A DNA stretch of 64,000 bases from Rhizophagus irregularis (GCF_026210795.1 NC_089436.1:2418001-2482000); one strand, 5' to 3'; numbered from the stretch's first letter, positions 33,501 to 45,979 are shown. Numbers and translations are program-made. The notes: generated by a model not told the origin, from the letters alone.

Positions 33501-33921
33501 CAATCATATTATAAGAGGGAAGTTTTTTTTGGTAATGATTTTACGATTATGGCGGGATATCATCAATGCTAAGGATTTGCCTAAGCACCGGCTAAACCTT
33601 ATCTACTTTTTGTGGTCAACAAAAGTATTAACTAGTTATACTTAGTCGTTAGTCATCCTGGTCATCATCAAGAAGCATGAAGTACAACATAAATTATTAC
33701 ATTAATAGTTGTATACATGTATTATTATAATTATAATTATAATATAATAATAATAATATAATATATATATATATATTATGAACTAAGAAATTCTAACAAC
33801 AAAATTCTTTTTTTTTTTTTTTTTGAAAAAAAAAAAATAAGAAAAAAAAAAGAAAAAAATTCTTTTCCTTCTTCTTTTAATTTAAATAATTATCTTATTA
33901 TTATTATATATTATAATAATA
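30580..33921. other. No gene seen; AT-rich spacer with simple repeats
   Basis: About 3.3 kb with short low-complexity open frames only. It holds a GC-richer inverted repeat at 31012-31135, ATT microsatellites near 32933-32995, AT and ATT runs near 33720-33780 and long T and A runs near 33808-33860 just before the F-box gene. The promoter of that gene is presumably here, but no element can be named. Confidence 0.5.
31012..31135. repeat. GC-richer inverted repeat
   Basis: GGATACTATACACG (31012-31025) is inverted as CGTGTATAGTGTCC (31122-31135) with one mismatch. Between and around them are repeated ATACCCGG words. This may be a small element or its remnant. Confidence 0.5.
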
Positions 33922-36235
33922 ATGTCTTATAAACTTCATAGTAAAAATTCATTACCCAATATACGTACTAAAAAATCTATCGTTAATATTAAACCTATTA
34001 TAACAACTAATAGTACTAATAGTAGTAAATCGTTACCAGCAGAATGTTTACAACATATATTCGCACATTTATCTTATTCTAAATCATCTTTACATTCATG
34101 TTTGTTGGTTAATAGATTATGGTGTGTTAACGTGGTAAAAGTTTTATGGTCTCAACCATTTCATTTATTAAATATTTGTCCTTCTTCTACTTCTCCTTTC
34201 GGTGTTCAAGGTCAATGTAATAGAACTACAAAAGATACTTATATTCAATGTGCCGCTTTAATAAATGTTTACCTTTCTTTCCTTGACCGTGATGAAAAAT
34301 CTAATTTATTAAATAATAGAATCAAATTAAATTCTTCTAAAATTAAGGATAAGGATAATTCTAATCAATACTTTTTGGAAAATCCTACTTTTAATTATAT
34401 CGAATTTTTAAGATATTTGGATTTGGAAGAATTATTCATTACAGTTGGAGCTTGGAAACAATTTACAATATTTAATAATAATAATAATAATACTTTTTCA
34501 AATTATTCTAATGGTAAATTTACTCAAAAAGCTTCTTTTAAGAAAACTTTGAAAAAGGCCGTAAATACTCTCACAAAAAAATCTTCTTTAATGTTAAGAA
34601 AAAAATCTTCTTTTAGTAATTTATCTTCTTCTTCTTCTTCTACTTCTTCCTCTTTTTCTAATAATTCTCGTGGTAGAATTAGTGTTGATGGTTTTCCTGT
34701 TGCCGTTGATAGAGTGGTATCATATTCTTTGGCTAAATTAATTATGAGTAAATGTAAACAATTAAAATCTCTTTCAATTGATACAAGATTATCTTCTTAT
34801 CCTTGTCATTGTTTAGTACCTATTAATGATACTTCTAATAATACTAATACAAATATTACTGATAATAATCATAATAATTTAAGACAGAATGTTCCCGAAG
34901 AACATTTATTAATAGCTACTTATTCTGGTGCAAATAAATGTTTACCTCCTTTAACGGAATTCATTTGTACAACAAGAGGAACAAAATGGAGATTATTTCA
35001 CGCTTTGGCTGGAACTTGTAAACATTTAAAGAAAATTGTTGTTGATATGGGTGGTTATACTGCTTGGTCAAATAATAATAATAATAATAATAATAACAAT
35101 AATAATAATGGTAGTATTAATGGTAATGTTAGTAATGCTCCATCTTCAACAAATCAATCTCAACGATCCACTGGTATCATTACTTTATTAACTCTTGTAC
35201 CTTATACTGAACCACAAATGCAAGAATTAGAATGGGAAGCTAAAAATTTGGCAACTCTTCTTCAATCACAAAATTCTTTGGAATCTTTTACTTTATTACG
35301 TGGTGAAATTGGTTTATTAACAATATTAGGAGCTTTAAAATCTCAAGTAAATACTCTTAAACATTTAGAATTTGTTCAATTAAATACAAAATATGCTCAA
35401 TGGGGTGCTTTTTATAATATATTAGAATATATTAAATTGAAAGAATTAGTATTTAGAGAATGTGAATTAAGTGATGATTTAATGAGACCTTTAATAACTC
35501 CTACTAATTCAAAGAGAGATTTATTTAAAAGTATTGAAGTATTGAATTTTGAAAAATCGATCGTTTCAAATGATTCTATTGAAAAATTAATTATTGAAAC
35601 TGGTCCTAACTTAAAAAAATTGATTTTGGGTAATAATTTATCAAATGTTTCATCAAAATCTTTTACAACAACTGATACAATTTCATTGATTGAAATTGTT
35701 GGTCAACATTGTCCAAATTTAACACATTTTACCACTTTTGTTGATACAAATGATGTTCCACAATTAATTACTTTATTTACTTTATGTCCTTTATTACGAT
35801 CGATCGAATTATCAAGAAATATTTCTCCTCAAGATGAATCATTAGAAGATGCTGTTAATCATACTGCAGATATAACATATTTACTTGAACAAATTACTTC
35901 ACAAAATTTATTAAGTAATTTAAATCGTTTGATCTTATCTGTTCCTTGGTCTTTTACATCAACTTCATTGGAAAATTATTTACTTTATGTTAGACCACCA
36001 TTAAATTATTTGGAAGTAAGACAATCTTATTCTTTTAATTCCGATCATTTGGAAATTTTAGTCAAATACGCCAAAGAAAGACAACGATTAAAAAGAGTTT
36101 ACATTGAAACTTTAAATGAATTATCTGAAGAAGTATTGGCTGAATCTGAAGCAACCTTTGAATTATTTGAATATCAGAGAATAAGGAGCGGTTCACATTA
36201 TTATATACCAGGTTATGGTTTATTATCCGATAATT

Positions 36236-36240
<5 letters not shown>
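33922..36240 (+). CDS. F-box protein with leucine-rich C-terminal region
   Basis: A single-exon, 772-residue open frame. An F-box lies at about residues 38-80 (LPAECLQHIFAHL, then LLVNRLWCVNVVKVLW). F-box proteins bind Skp1 and supply substrate choice to SCF ubiquitin ligases in the cytosol or nucleus. Residues of about 185-255 hold Asn and Ser runs, and another Asn run lies near 390. From about 430 on, leucine-rich units recur (for example LKELVFRECELSDDL and LKKLILGNN), probably the substrate-binding part. The ATG is preceded by pure AT repeat DNA. There are no stops, frameshifts or introns, and codon use looks normal for the window. Large F-box families of this build are common in mycorrhizal fungi. 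The specific target is unknown. Confidence 0.85.

Positions 36241-36266
<26 letters not shown>
36241..36266. repeat. A26 run directly after the F-box stop codon
   Basis: The TAA stop is followed by 26 A residues (28 counting the stop). It may be simple slippage, or a trace of a retrocopied transcript lacking a 3' UTR. No flanking target duplication was found. Confidence 0.8.
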
Positions 36267-36271
<5 letters not shown>

Positions 36272-39200
36272 ATTTGAATGTGTGCTGTGCATACACAAAT
36301 AATAATATTTTTTTTTAAAAAAAAAATGTATAAATAGAAAGAAATTTCGTTAGTTTTCATTATGTAAAAAAAAAAACATTTGTAATTATTATATACATGT
36401 AATTTTTTTAATATTTTTTTTTCTTTTTGTTTTTGTAATTTATAAAAAAACCAAGCTTAAAAGATATTTATCATGTAATTTCAAACTTTAATTCCGTTTA
36501 ATAATATATTCCTTTCACTTTTTTTTTTCGCGAATTTAATCCTTTTCTCGTACGTGATGAAGTGACGTATTATGATACTGTATGCTTGTATATTTGTATA
36601 TTGATTATTACATATCGCATGAAATGCATGAAATTCATATGTAGAGAGGCGCAAGCAAGTAATATATGCAATATGCAGATTTTAAAATGTGTGCATAATT
36701 TCCCACATCAATTTACTAAATTTAAAGAATTTCAAAAAAATTTACTAAATTTCGGAAGTCAACTGATTTTGATCACATGTACGATAAATAAATGCAAAGG
36801 TGATTCCTTTTGATTTTAATAACTGCTTAAACGCACGGTTCTTTTAATGGTTTAACGAATCAGAAATTTTTATTCATTTTACATTGTGATCATTCGGGAG
36901 TTCCCGAATAATATAATTTATTTTGTTTATTAAATCATCTTTTTGTAATACATTTATTCTATGTTGTGTTTAATAAAATTGACATATTTATAAAAAAAAA
37001 TTAGGGAGAGAAAAGATTTACTATAGTTGAATTGCGTCCGCGATTAATTTTAATTATTAGGTTTTTATTATAAAAAGAAATAAGTTAATCTTCACAAAAC
37101 AAACAAGCATTTCAACTCATTCTTTGAATCAAAATTTTTTGCATTATTTATTATACATATTTAGTATTAAACATTGACAATCTGGTCGTATAAATAAAAT
37201 TAATAAAATCTGTGCCAAGATAAATAAGTAATGTGGTTAGCCTCTAAAAGTTATAATTAAAAGTTAGGAGTTTCTTCGCTTGTAGCGGATATGCATACTT
37301 CGCTCGATAACGCATATTAAGTGCATGCTGCGCTACATTAGAGATATTAAATAATTAAACTACGCCATTCTTATGATATTTCTTATACATATGTAACATT
37401 TAAAAATGATGATCAATCTTTGAACGATTATAAAGAAACATTTTTTAAAGTTTGACCAATATTAACAAAGATTATTTTTATGTTAATAAATACTTTTTGA
37501 TTTAGAAATATGGCGCGAAAATTTAATACAATTAAATTATTATTATTATTTATTTATAATAAACCTTTCTCTCTCTCATAATGGAAATTTAACTGGAAAG
37601 AACCGGGATAACATTTCTATAATAAGGCAATAAGGTAGAATATTTTATTTTTTTATCCTAAATTGTCTAAATTGTCGCTTTTAAAGTTTATTAAATATTT
37701 ATATTTTGATACTTTCTTTTTTCTCTTTTTTTTGTTATTGTTTTTCAGATATTTAAGCATCTTTTGTGTTTAAATGTTTGTAATTTTATCTTTAGGTTTG
37801 ACCAATTAACAAATTCCTGTAGATATACTTTTTTTAGTATTGAAAACCCATATATCAAGTAATATTCACACATCCGGATATAAAAATTCATAAGGTCAGG
37901 TGGGATGTAGTAAAAGAGATTATTTTTTATGTAATGTAATAAAGAGATTATTTGTATTATTAATTTGTCTATAAAAAAAATTCCTTATAACCGAAGAGAA
38001 TTATTCCCTTTTTGGCTTCTCCGATTATAATATTATTGGTTATTTTATTTTCTTTGTACAAAAAAAAAAATTGTGAAAAATTTTTCTTTGTTTACTTTAT
38101 CAAAAAAAAAAAAAAATGATTAGTTTCATAGTTTCATATTGTGTTTTATCCCATTTTTAACTAATAAGAAAGTTTTAGATCAAGTGAATATACAGAACAT
38201 ATGAAACCTTCCATAGCGGATTTTTATTTAATAAAATTAGTAAAAGATTTAAGATTTGTGATTTCATTTTTTTTTTTTATAGTATTAAAAAGTAATACGA
38301 TATACAGTATATTTATTAGAAGATATTCTTAATAAATCGCTTGTTTAAGATACAATTTATAATTCTGGTCAAAATTATTTCTTTTTTTTCCACGATTAAG
38401 TGATCTGCCAAATTTATCATATGATTTAAATTGCCATATCTGATATTTCTGATATTACAATAATTTATATCATATATATAAAAGTTTGTTATATATTTAT
38501 TATCACCATTGGTATTTAGGATTTTCAGTTTCCGCCAGTCATAAACTGGCGGACCAATTAGTATATCCAGGATGATAAGATCCTAGTTTAGTATATAAAT
38601 GGGTCATCTGCCCGTCATCATCCATATACTTACTACTAGATTAGTATATAACTAATACTTATTAAATAAAGAGTTCTCATACTAGTATTTTTTCTGAATT
38701 TTAAGAATAGCTTTGTAAATTATAAAACGTATTAATATATTAATACATCTTTAGTCTAGATTTTAATGTTCTAGAATTATAATCTAATTGGATACATATT
38801 AATCAACTATCCTGTGATGTTATAATCTAATTGGGTACATATTACTGATATTAGTCAATTATATCAATTATAATCTAATTGGTACATATTATCACTTGAT
38901 GTGTTAGAGTATTGTAATTTATTTTAATCTATCAGATTGTAAATGTGTCTGTATAGACTATTATGTGCCAGGTGTTAGCGACCTTTTTGTTGCTAAGGAA
39001 CTATCCATGTGTTATTCACTTATTTTACTTCTGCAGCTTTTTTTATTGCTTATTTATAGTCCGCCTATCGGCCTAACCCTGCACCCTTTTTATTGCTAAG
39101 AAGTTACTCATGCATCGGCGCCTTTTATTTTTCGTCGCAGAAAATTCATGTCGGTCGGCGCAATAAAATCTGCAGTGCATTTTCGGTTTCATGGTAGTTC

Positions 39201-39289
39201 CAAATGTCGGATGTCAGTAACAGCGGTTAATTTTGGTCAACTCTGTTATAATTCTAGCTTATATTTAGAATGTAATATCTCGCCTTCCA
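36267..39289. other. No gene seen; spacer with small palindromes and repeats
   Basis: AT-rich. Features: a short hairpin ATTCGGGA/TCCCGAAT at 36892-36909; a palindromic patch with GTAGCG and CGCTAC at about 37277-37335; a hairpin CCGCCAGT/ACTGGCGG near 38533-38553; three copies of TAATCTAATTGG[RG]TACATATTA at 38778-38895; and a rough duplication of TTGCTAAGRA around 38990 and 39095. No supported coding frame. Confidence 0.45.
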
Positions 39290-39375
39290 GTGATTGGATT
39301 CGTGCAGTTCTCAGCTTGTTAGAAAGAGCGCGATGAGAGCATTCCAATGATGTTAAAATCGTATGAATCGGATGC
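39290..39375. repeat. Diverged copy of the recurrent core motif
   Basis: CAGTGATTGGATTCG is followed by CAGCTTGTTAGAA, CATTCCAATGATGTTAAAATC and GAATCGGATG. The order resembles the array at 18.1-18.7 kb, but the AAGACGAATCG centre is scrambled. The evidence is weaker than for the other copies. Confidence 0.45.
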
Positions 39376-40256
39376 CCGGATGATGAGTTATTGCGTCCTA
39401 AAGTTCTGTCAGAAATTATGGAATAGCCAACATTAACTCTAATTTCCATTTGTCCCAGCATCGATATTCAGGATAGAATAAAATGAGTATTGACCTTAGT
39501 AAAACACACCAAAAGTTTATGTTCTCTGCCAATAAGATCCCCTGAAATTTCTGAACGAAAAATGGATATTAGTTTGCAAGCTCTGAAGTCGCCTTTTTGC
39601 GAATGCACAGCCACAACTTACCTTACTTGTGTAATGTCTTGTACGGAAGTACGGAACATTGCAAGGAAATATTTTGATCGGCACTCTCATGTGACATCGT
39701 ATCATGTGACTGATTTTTTTTTTGATTGATAAAAATTTTTCGTTAAGAAAAAGGTCAAAGTTTGAATTACTGACAGTTAGTTTATGGAAATATAAATATG
39801 TGACATATAACCAAAATGTCTCGTCAAACTATCTTTCGCCATCCTAGGTACAAACTCTTTCGCCAACCAAAGAACAGACGAAAATCGAAGAAAGGTCTCT
39901 ACCCGCTAGCCTAACGTATCCAAAAAGGTCTTCATTTGTATTTTACTGAAAAACTTTTTTTTGTACCATGTTTTTAACTCTTGTTTTTCGTGTTTGCAGA
40001 TAATAGTGTCAGAATGTGTTTTTATTTTTTGTTGTTCTAACTAAACCTCTTTGTGAATCGTCTGCGATTCACATTACTAAAGAGAATAACGCTATGGTGA
40101 TAAAACATTCCGTGAAGACGAACTCACCGTTTTTGAACTCAAGAAATTGATATGAAAAGAGTTAAACGGGAATGATGAAAGGTTCAATTAAGGCTAATCG
40201 ATGAACGCTATGGAAGGTTATCGAAGGAGGCGAGAAGTGGAAGGCACTAGAAAATA
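39376..40256. other. Spacer upstream of the Crinkler-like pseudogene
   Basis: No clear gene. A perfect hairpin GTGAATCG/CGATTCAC lies at 40053-40072. Shortly after, about 40120-40150, a short frame (EDELTVFELKKLI) could be a trace of a Crinkler N-terminal header, but this is not secure. Confidence 0.35.
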
Positions 40257-41476
40257 TTGAAGATAATAATAATACTGGAATTTACATTAATGAGTTCAAA
40301 GGTATTTAATCGAAAGCGTTACGGCTATTTGCGTGACTTTATACTCAATGGTATCAATGCTAATAAATTGAACCGATCTTGCATCACTGGAAACCCAGGT
40401 ATTGGCAAATCATACTTCGGAATTCTAATGTTAGTGGAGCTTATTAAACGGAACAAGTCAGTTCTGATCGATTATGAAGGGTTCGCGACACGTATTTCTC
40501 CTAATGGTGATCTACTTAAGGTAGAAAATAATGATAGACATATAGACACTACAGTATATAGACAAATTGCAGAAAAAAAGGACGTATGGTGTATCATTGA
40601 TAGTGTAATGCCCAAATTTAATCATGATTTAATTGGAAAGTTTATTATGGCCTAAGAAGCAATTCATTGAAAGATTTACCAAAGCACAAAAGAGCGAAAT
40701 ATTTTACATGCCACCTACCTTGGGAAATTGGATCTATATAAAGAATTTAATTATAATTCCATCAAGGAAAAGTTTGATTTAGTATGGAGGGGTTGCAAGA
40801 TGGATTTTTTATATTGAGATGACACCAGATAAAATTAAATTGAGGATTGAAGGCGCACAGGCTTAAAAAGTTTGCTCAGAGTTCAGGGCGAACACTTCTT
40901 AGGTGATGGCTTCTCTCATAAATTAATTCACATAAAACAAATGAGGATACGGAGATAATTCATACACCAAAGCAATCTGCACCTTTACATCTAATTTCGT
41001 GGAAAAATATGTGCTTAGAGAAATTTCAAAAAGATCACATTGAAGATTTACACAGTTTTATTGAGTATTCAAGGGACTTGCGGGGATGGCAGTTCTTTGT
41101 GGGAAGATGTTTGAAATGTAGTCACATGCAAAAGAGGGGAATTTTTGGTACGCTATCTTGGACAGCAATCTAATGAAGCGAATGTGATATTGAAGAACTA
41201 GTAAAGAAGAGGTTCAAGAATATTGACATTAGCGAAGGAATTTACTATCAGCCAGTTGCCAAAAATTATCAAAGTATAGATAGTTATATTCATCCTAATA
41301 AACTATTTCGAATCACTATTGCCGACAGACATGGGATCAAGCAAGAAAAGTTAAAGGAAGTTAAGGATATCTTGGATCAAAGGAATGAAATTCGCTTATA
41401 TTTTTTATATGAAAGTTTTAAAACATACAGAAAACAGAAATACTTAGATGGAACTAAGAAGCAGATAATGTTCTGA
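40257..41476 (+). pseudogene. Crinkler (CRN)-type P-loop NTPase pseudogene
   Basis: The first 132 residues contain a Walker A motif GNPGIGKS (residues 45-52), then FGILMLVELIKRNKSVLIDYEG, and a Walker B-like WCIID (111-115). After the stop at 40653 the similarity continues in shifting frames: IERFTKAQKSEIFYMPP, GGVARWIFYIE, and finally a long piece from about 41220 (YYQPVAKNYQSIDSYIHPNK) to a stop at 41474. This order matches the NTPase part of Crinkler proteins, effector-like proteins known from oomycetes and also present in mycorrhizal fungi. Several frameshifts and stops make it non-functional. The N-terminal secretion or translocation header is not clearly present. Confidence 0.65.
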
Positions 41477-42209
41477 TAACATAAAGCAATAACGCATTAT
41501 GCATTAAATATAATAAGTTTTAACTTCTTTATTGTTATTGTATTATACTGATGACTTAATAAACAAACCATTGAAAATTTCTCAAGCGAAAAATTATTGT
41601 GTACAGTTATTGATTTCGTTGATTATATAACGGAGTAGTCATTTAAAGGGAAGAATTTCTCGAGCTTCTTTCCCACTACTCTATACTATTCACTATATGA
41701 AACCATATGTTCTGGTGTTTATCTATATCACTCCAACTAAAATAAATCATGTGAAAGATGTTGATTATAATCGATTTCCACCAACATACTCCGACATGCA
41801 ATTCATCTAACAATACTTCTTACCTTTATACAGTATTTCATTTCATACCATTCCACTCTGTCTTGTTGTGATTCTTTCTTAAGTTCCATAATTTTTGAAT
41901 TTGTCCTATTTTTTTTTCTATACTACACTAAGGCATGTAACAACAAAATTAGCACTGCACCAATTTGCATGATTATTTTCTCAATATGTCCGAAATTTAT
42001 GGACAATATTTTCAATTAGCGTATATGGAAGGGATCAATGCATAATCAGACTGATAATGGATTGCTCAATTTTTTATTTTACTTATACAAGGCGGATAAA
42101 AGTAATCGCTAACTAGGCCTCATTTTTTATTGGCCCAAGAATCGAATTTGGAATAGGAATTACGTTAACTTGATCACGAAAATCTGATCAATGGAACTGC
42201 TCAAGATAA
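41477..42209. other. No gene seen
   Basis: AT-rich spacer, nothing supported. Confidence 0.4.
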
Positions 42210-42458
42210 AAAAACTTTGACGTTACAAAATCAATAAGGAGTGTTGACTGGGTAATAACAAAAGTTCAAAGTGGTATTGGAGATAGGAATGATAATGGTG
42301 ATGGGAAGATCAAAGTTTTTTTGTATTCGCTTACGCCTACACCTCTACCTATCAACTACCCATCATTATCCCGTGATGACCTAGTCGGGCCTATCAAGAA
42401 ATTATTTGGGCAAATCAAGTTCAGCAGAAATCATCATTGGTTGATGGAAAGCGAGTAA
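42210..42458 (+). CDS. Coding-like fragment without a start codon, unidentified
   Basis: A frame of 82 codons without an initial ATG has convincing protein composition: DVTKSIRSVDWVITKVQSG, then GKIKVFLYSLTPTPL and PSLSRDDLVGPIKKLFGQ, stopping at 42456. It could be one exon of a broken gene. No family is recognised. Confidence 0.4.
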   Translation, partial: KNFDVTKSIRSVDWVITKVQSGIGDRNDNGDGKIKVFLYSLTPTPLPINYPSLSRDDLVGPIKKLFGQIKFSRNHHWLMESE

Positions 42459-42849
42459 AAATAGATAATTAGGATAGACATGTGTCTTGAGTTAACACTT
42501 CAGAAATCAGGATATTAGCATAGAAAATTTGTCATATATTACGAGCAAAGTCCCGATTATTATCATTTAACACATTCAATATTTGTCTAGAAAATAATAA
42601 TCGTTAATACGTTTTTCAATTGCAAAGTTCTCATGATTTTAATTACATCGCTAAATTTGGCTGCAAAGTTTGGCACATCACGAATATATAGGCGTGAATT
42701 GGTTAAAAATCTTAAAATGATATATAAACTAATATTACAGAAATTTTAGCGTAGATATTTAAATGGAATATTTATGTGAGAATTGGCTAATTTATTTCAA
42801 CATTTATAAAATATGTAGCAAAAAAAATATCATTAGGTAACTCATTTTT
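42459..42849. other. No gene seen
   Basis: AT-rich spacer. Part of it (about 42800-42850) resembles sequence near 50390-50450, so both are probably the 3' flanks of related genes. Confidence 0.4.
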
Positions 42850-44090
42850 TATGAAGAAGCTTCCTTCCACTACTCAAATTTTATTCTGTATACTTGGTAT
42901 ACCATCATAGTCTACATCATCAAGATTATCAGTACTATCTCCAGAATTATCAGAATCTGACGTTATACTACGAGCATTTTGTATTACCTTTTTCTCTATG
43001 ATTCGGTCAAGATGTCTAGCATATGTTTCAGGGATCTGATTTTAAAGTTGTTATCTGATACATGTGGAAGTTTCCATCCACTATAGCTTTCCGGAAATGA
43101 TTACTTTATATCCTTGTTTTTGTACCAAATCAATATATAGTTCAACAACATTTTTTAGATACTGTAATAAACACCCTATTCCTAATTTTCTGGTCCATAA
43201 TATGTTCAATTCGTCATGTAAATATATGTAACGTTTAACGTCACCATTCAGCTGAAGTTGGTATCTTCATTATAAGTTCATCTTTCAAACATTCATCTGT
43301 GAAACGTTCATAGTTATTATCATCAACAAACCTTCTGATAATATTTTTCCACGAAAGTATGGCTGATCATCTATGATAATAGAGCTAGAGAATAGGGGTT
43401 TGTACTTTGTCTTACGCGCACATACTATAATTTCTTTCGTAAACCCAGCATAAGATCCCACTTTCTTGATATGTCTTAAAAATTTTGGATGAAACATAGG
43501 AACTTCTTTGAATTTGAATTCATTATAATACTTGTTACAAAGACCGGATATTCAGTTTAGATTTTTTTTTAATGTATCTATATTATTAGCATCGATTGAA
43601 GTATAACCCATGAAAGAAATAACATCATCATACTTCTTCTTGACCCCTCTTTATATCATTCTTAAGTTTTTCAAGTCGAAATTCAAACTTAGTCAAACAG
43701 TATGTAATTATTTTCCAAGTGGGTCGTGATTCTGCTGATATATGCAAGATCGTTCTGAAGCCAAGCAAAGTTCTTAGAAAGGTAAGCTATACAGCCATCG
43801 GGTGTAAATTCCAACTATACTGCAACTATCTCATGTTCTCTTGCAAGTATTGTTGCTAAATTGCAGGAAAATTTATCTTCATCCCTGCCAGTGTCTTTGT
43901 CTCAATAACAAAATTGATACCCTCAGCAACGCACTCTTTACTATACAATTTTTTTCTCTAGCTCTTTCACCTTCTCGATACTCTTGGCAATGTATTTTTC
44001 ACTATGCAATTCTTTCTCTTGATCTTTCATTTGCTTATTTTTAGCAACTGAGGCAATGCAGTATTTCCGTTCACCACTACAATAAGTAGT
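42850..44090 (-). pseudogene. Deaminase-like family pseudogene (OTT_1508-type suspected)
   Basis: Read on the minus strand from about 44090 with several stops and shifts: a coiled Lys/Glu-rich start (KELHSEKYIAKSIEKVKELE), DEDKFSCNLATILAREHEIV, CIAYLSKNFAWLQNDLAYIS, KYDDVISFMGYTSIDANN, then FHPKFLRHIKKVGSYAGFTK, DECLKDELIMKIPTSAEW, YIYLHDELNIL, VSKKCC, ELYIDLVQKQGYKVIISG and YSGWKLPHVSDNNFKIRS. From recall, fungal OTT_1508-like deaminases have an H-A-E motif followed by a Cys-rich zinc site. Here the first reads HDE and the second is broken right after VSKKCC. Stops include a TGA at a likely Trp (NLN*ISG). Dead gene; the family call is tentative. Confidence 0.55.
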
Positions 44091-44648
44091 AGACAGGTCG
44101 GTAAATTAAGTATGATTGGACGTTAATCATACATAGTCTTTTGCATTGTATGTATATCAACCGAATCTTTTTTGATTCACTGTATTTTGTCTATTTTTCA
44201 CGTCTATGCATAATATAAATAATGATTATATAGTATACGTATTAGTTTATAACAAGTGATGTTTTATACGGTGAAGTGTAGTAGCAGATGTATTGTTCTT
44301 GACTTATGTGACGGGTTTAACTTGATGCATAATATATTTTACTGTACAATAAGTGAGGTCCACTGGGAAGATCAAATCTGATACTTTTGTAATATTGTAA
44401 GTAACATTACAATTTTGATTGTTTCCGGAATAATATAATTCACACATTGTCCTTTCTTTTTTTTTCAGATTGTATAATACTATTATTGAGGTTAACATTT
44501 TCATTACTTTTGATACCATTTTATTTTATCCAGGATATCATCAAATCAGAGTTAATGTTGGGAAATTGTACTAGTAAAATAGTTTAGACAAGAATGTAGA
44601 CCACAGGTATTAAAAATCCTATCAATCAAATTTACATAGACGCTCGAA
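44091..44648. other. No gene seen
   Basis: Spacer between divergently oriented pseudogenes. A short minus frame at 44304-44519 is not supported. Confidence 0.4.
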
Positions 44649-44909
44649 GTGTTGATTTTGACCAATAGTGTGTCCAATAAATCTGAAGCTTTGAATCAAT
44701 CACGTGGAAGTGATGCTCTTCATCTGGAAATTCTACCAGTCAGTAATTCTAGTTCATCAACCAATTTATCTCTTAATGAAAAAAGAAGCCATTTTAGACA
44801 AGTTTTTAATTCAAATAAAGGAGGAAGGGATAGTTTGGATTATGTGTTTGAAACTGTTAGACGTGAAATTTGTCAACTTACTGGGAAAAAGTTGGAAAAG
44901 AAACTGTGA
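44649..44909 (+). pseudogene. Unidentified Ser-rich coding remnant
   Basis: An 86-residue frame with natural composition (NKSEALNQSRGSDALHLEIL, then HFRQVFNSNKGGRDSLDYV and REICQLTGKKLEKKL). It lies about 180 bases upstream of the kinase-like pseudogene on the same strand and could be its first exon or a different gene piece. No family is recognised. Confidence 0.35.
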
Positions 44910-45089
44910 AAAACTTTTATTATAATGAAAGATTAGAATAGTAACATTAATTATGAAATGGGTAGATAGCAAAACTAGTAATAGTATTAATAATATTAAT
45001 AATAGTAATAATAGTAATAAGTACTAGTAACAATTTAGTCAATATAGTCAATAATGCAGAGTAGTAGGGAAGGAACTGTCAATATATAG

Positions 45090-45979
45090 GTTAGAGCTTG
45101 GCAAATTCCTCCTTTGAAACAACCTGCTACAGTCACATTCTATTCATTTCAGAGAATATTAAATATAATTCAATACATCCATCAGTCCTCAAGTCCTATG
45201 TATATCTAATCAAATTAGCTAAGAATAATACTTATTCTTCTAATCCTAGAATCATTGAAAAACCTGATGACTCTTTATATCCTTTTCGAAAACCTAAACA
45301 TGATAATTGTGATGATGGTGATCTTAATTCAAGTCATAATCCTTCTAAAAAAAGAAACAATCATTCTTCAAACAATCATTCCAATCTTTCAAATGGTTAT
45401 CTTCTGAGCAATCATATTCAAATATATCAAAAAAATGAAAGCAAAGAAAACAAAGCATAGAAGTACAAAGATTCAACTATCAAGATTTTAAGTATAATAG
45501 ATTATTAAGTGCTGGAGAAAATAATAAGAAGGTACTTGAGTGTGAATTCTGTGGAAAAACAATTGCCTTAAAAAGTATTGATTTAACAAAAAAATCTAAA
45601 TGTCTGGATGAATTTCTGAATGAAGTTAAAATTTATAAAGTTCTTGCTAAACTTCAGGGTATATATATTCCTAAATTATTATTTTATAGTGATTTGGCAA
45701 ATGGAATGAGCTTTGTTATGGGAATGACAATTGTTGGTACTTTATTGAATCATCATAGGATAGATAAATGGCTAAAAAATAAAGTCATTATGACATTAAA
45801 AAAAGTTCATGAGTATAATATTCTTCATAATGATATTCATAAAGAAAACATTTTGATTGATGAAAAAGGATATGTGTATTTGCTTGATTGATTTTGGATT
45901 TTCAATTCAAACTTATGATGAGAATATGTTTCGTGAAGAGAAAGCTCAATTGGAACGTTTACTTGAATATATGATGTAA
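45090..45979 (+). pseudogene. Protein-kinase-like pseudogene
   Basis: The N-terminal part is broken by shifts (WQIPPLKQPATVTFYSFQ near 45095, then RIIEKPDDSLYPFRKPKHD). From about 45455 a kinase lobe reads clearly: CGKTIALKSIDL with the ATP-binding Lys, FLNEVKIYKVL with the helix-C Glu, ILHNDIHKENILID with the catalytic Asp and Asn, and IDFGFS for the DFG motif. A shift at about 45880, explicable as a four-base duplication within TTGCTTGATT, separates the catalytic loop from DFG. Another shift lies in an A-rich stretch near 45445. The frame ends with LERLLEYMM at 45977. Family knowledge suggests a phosphotransferase fold. As it stands it is non-functional. Confidence 0.7.

Noticed and set aside
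39490-39729. Overlapping frames on both strands
   Set aside because: They mirror each other and neither shows a family pattern.
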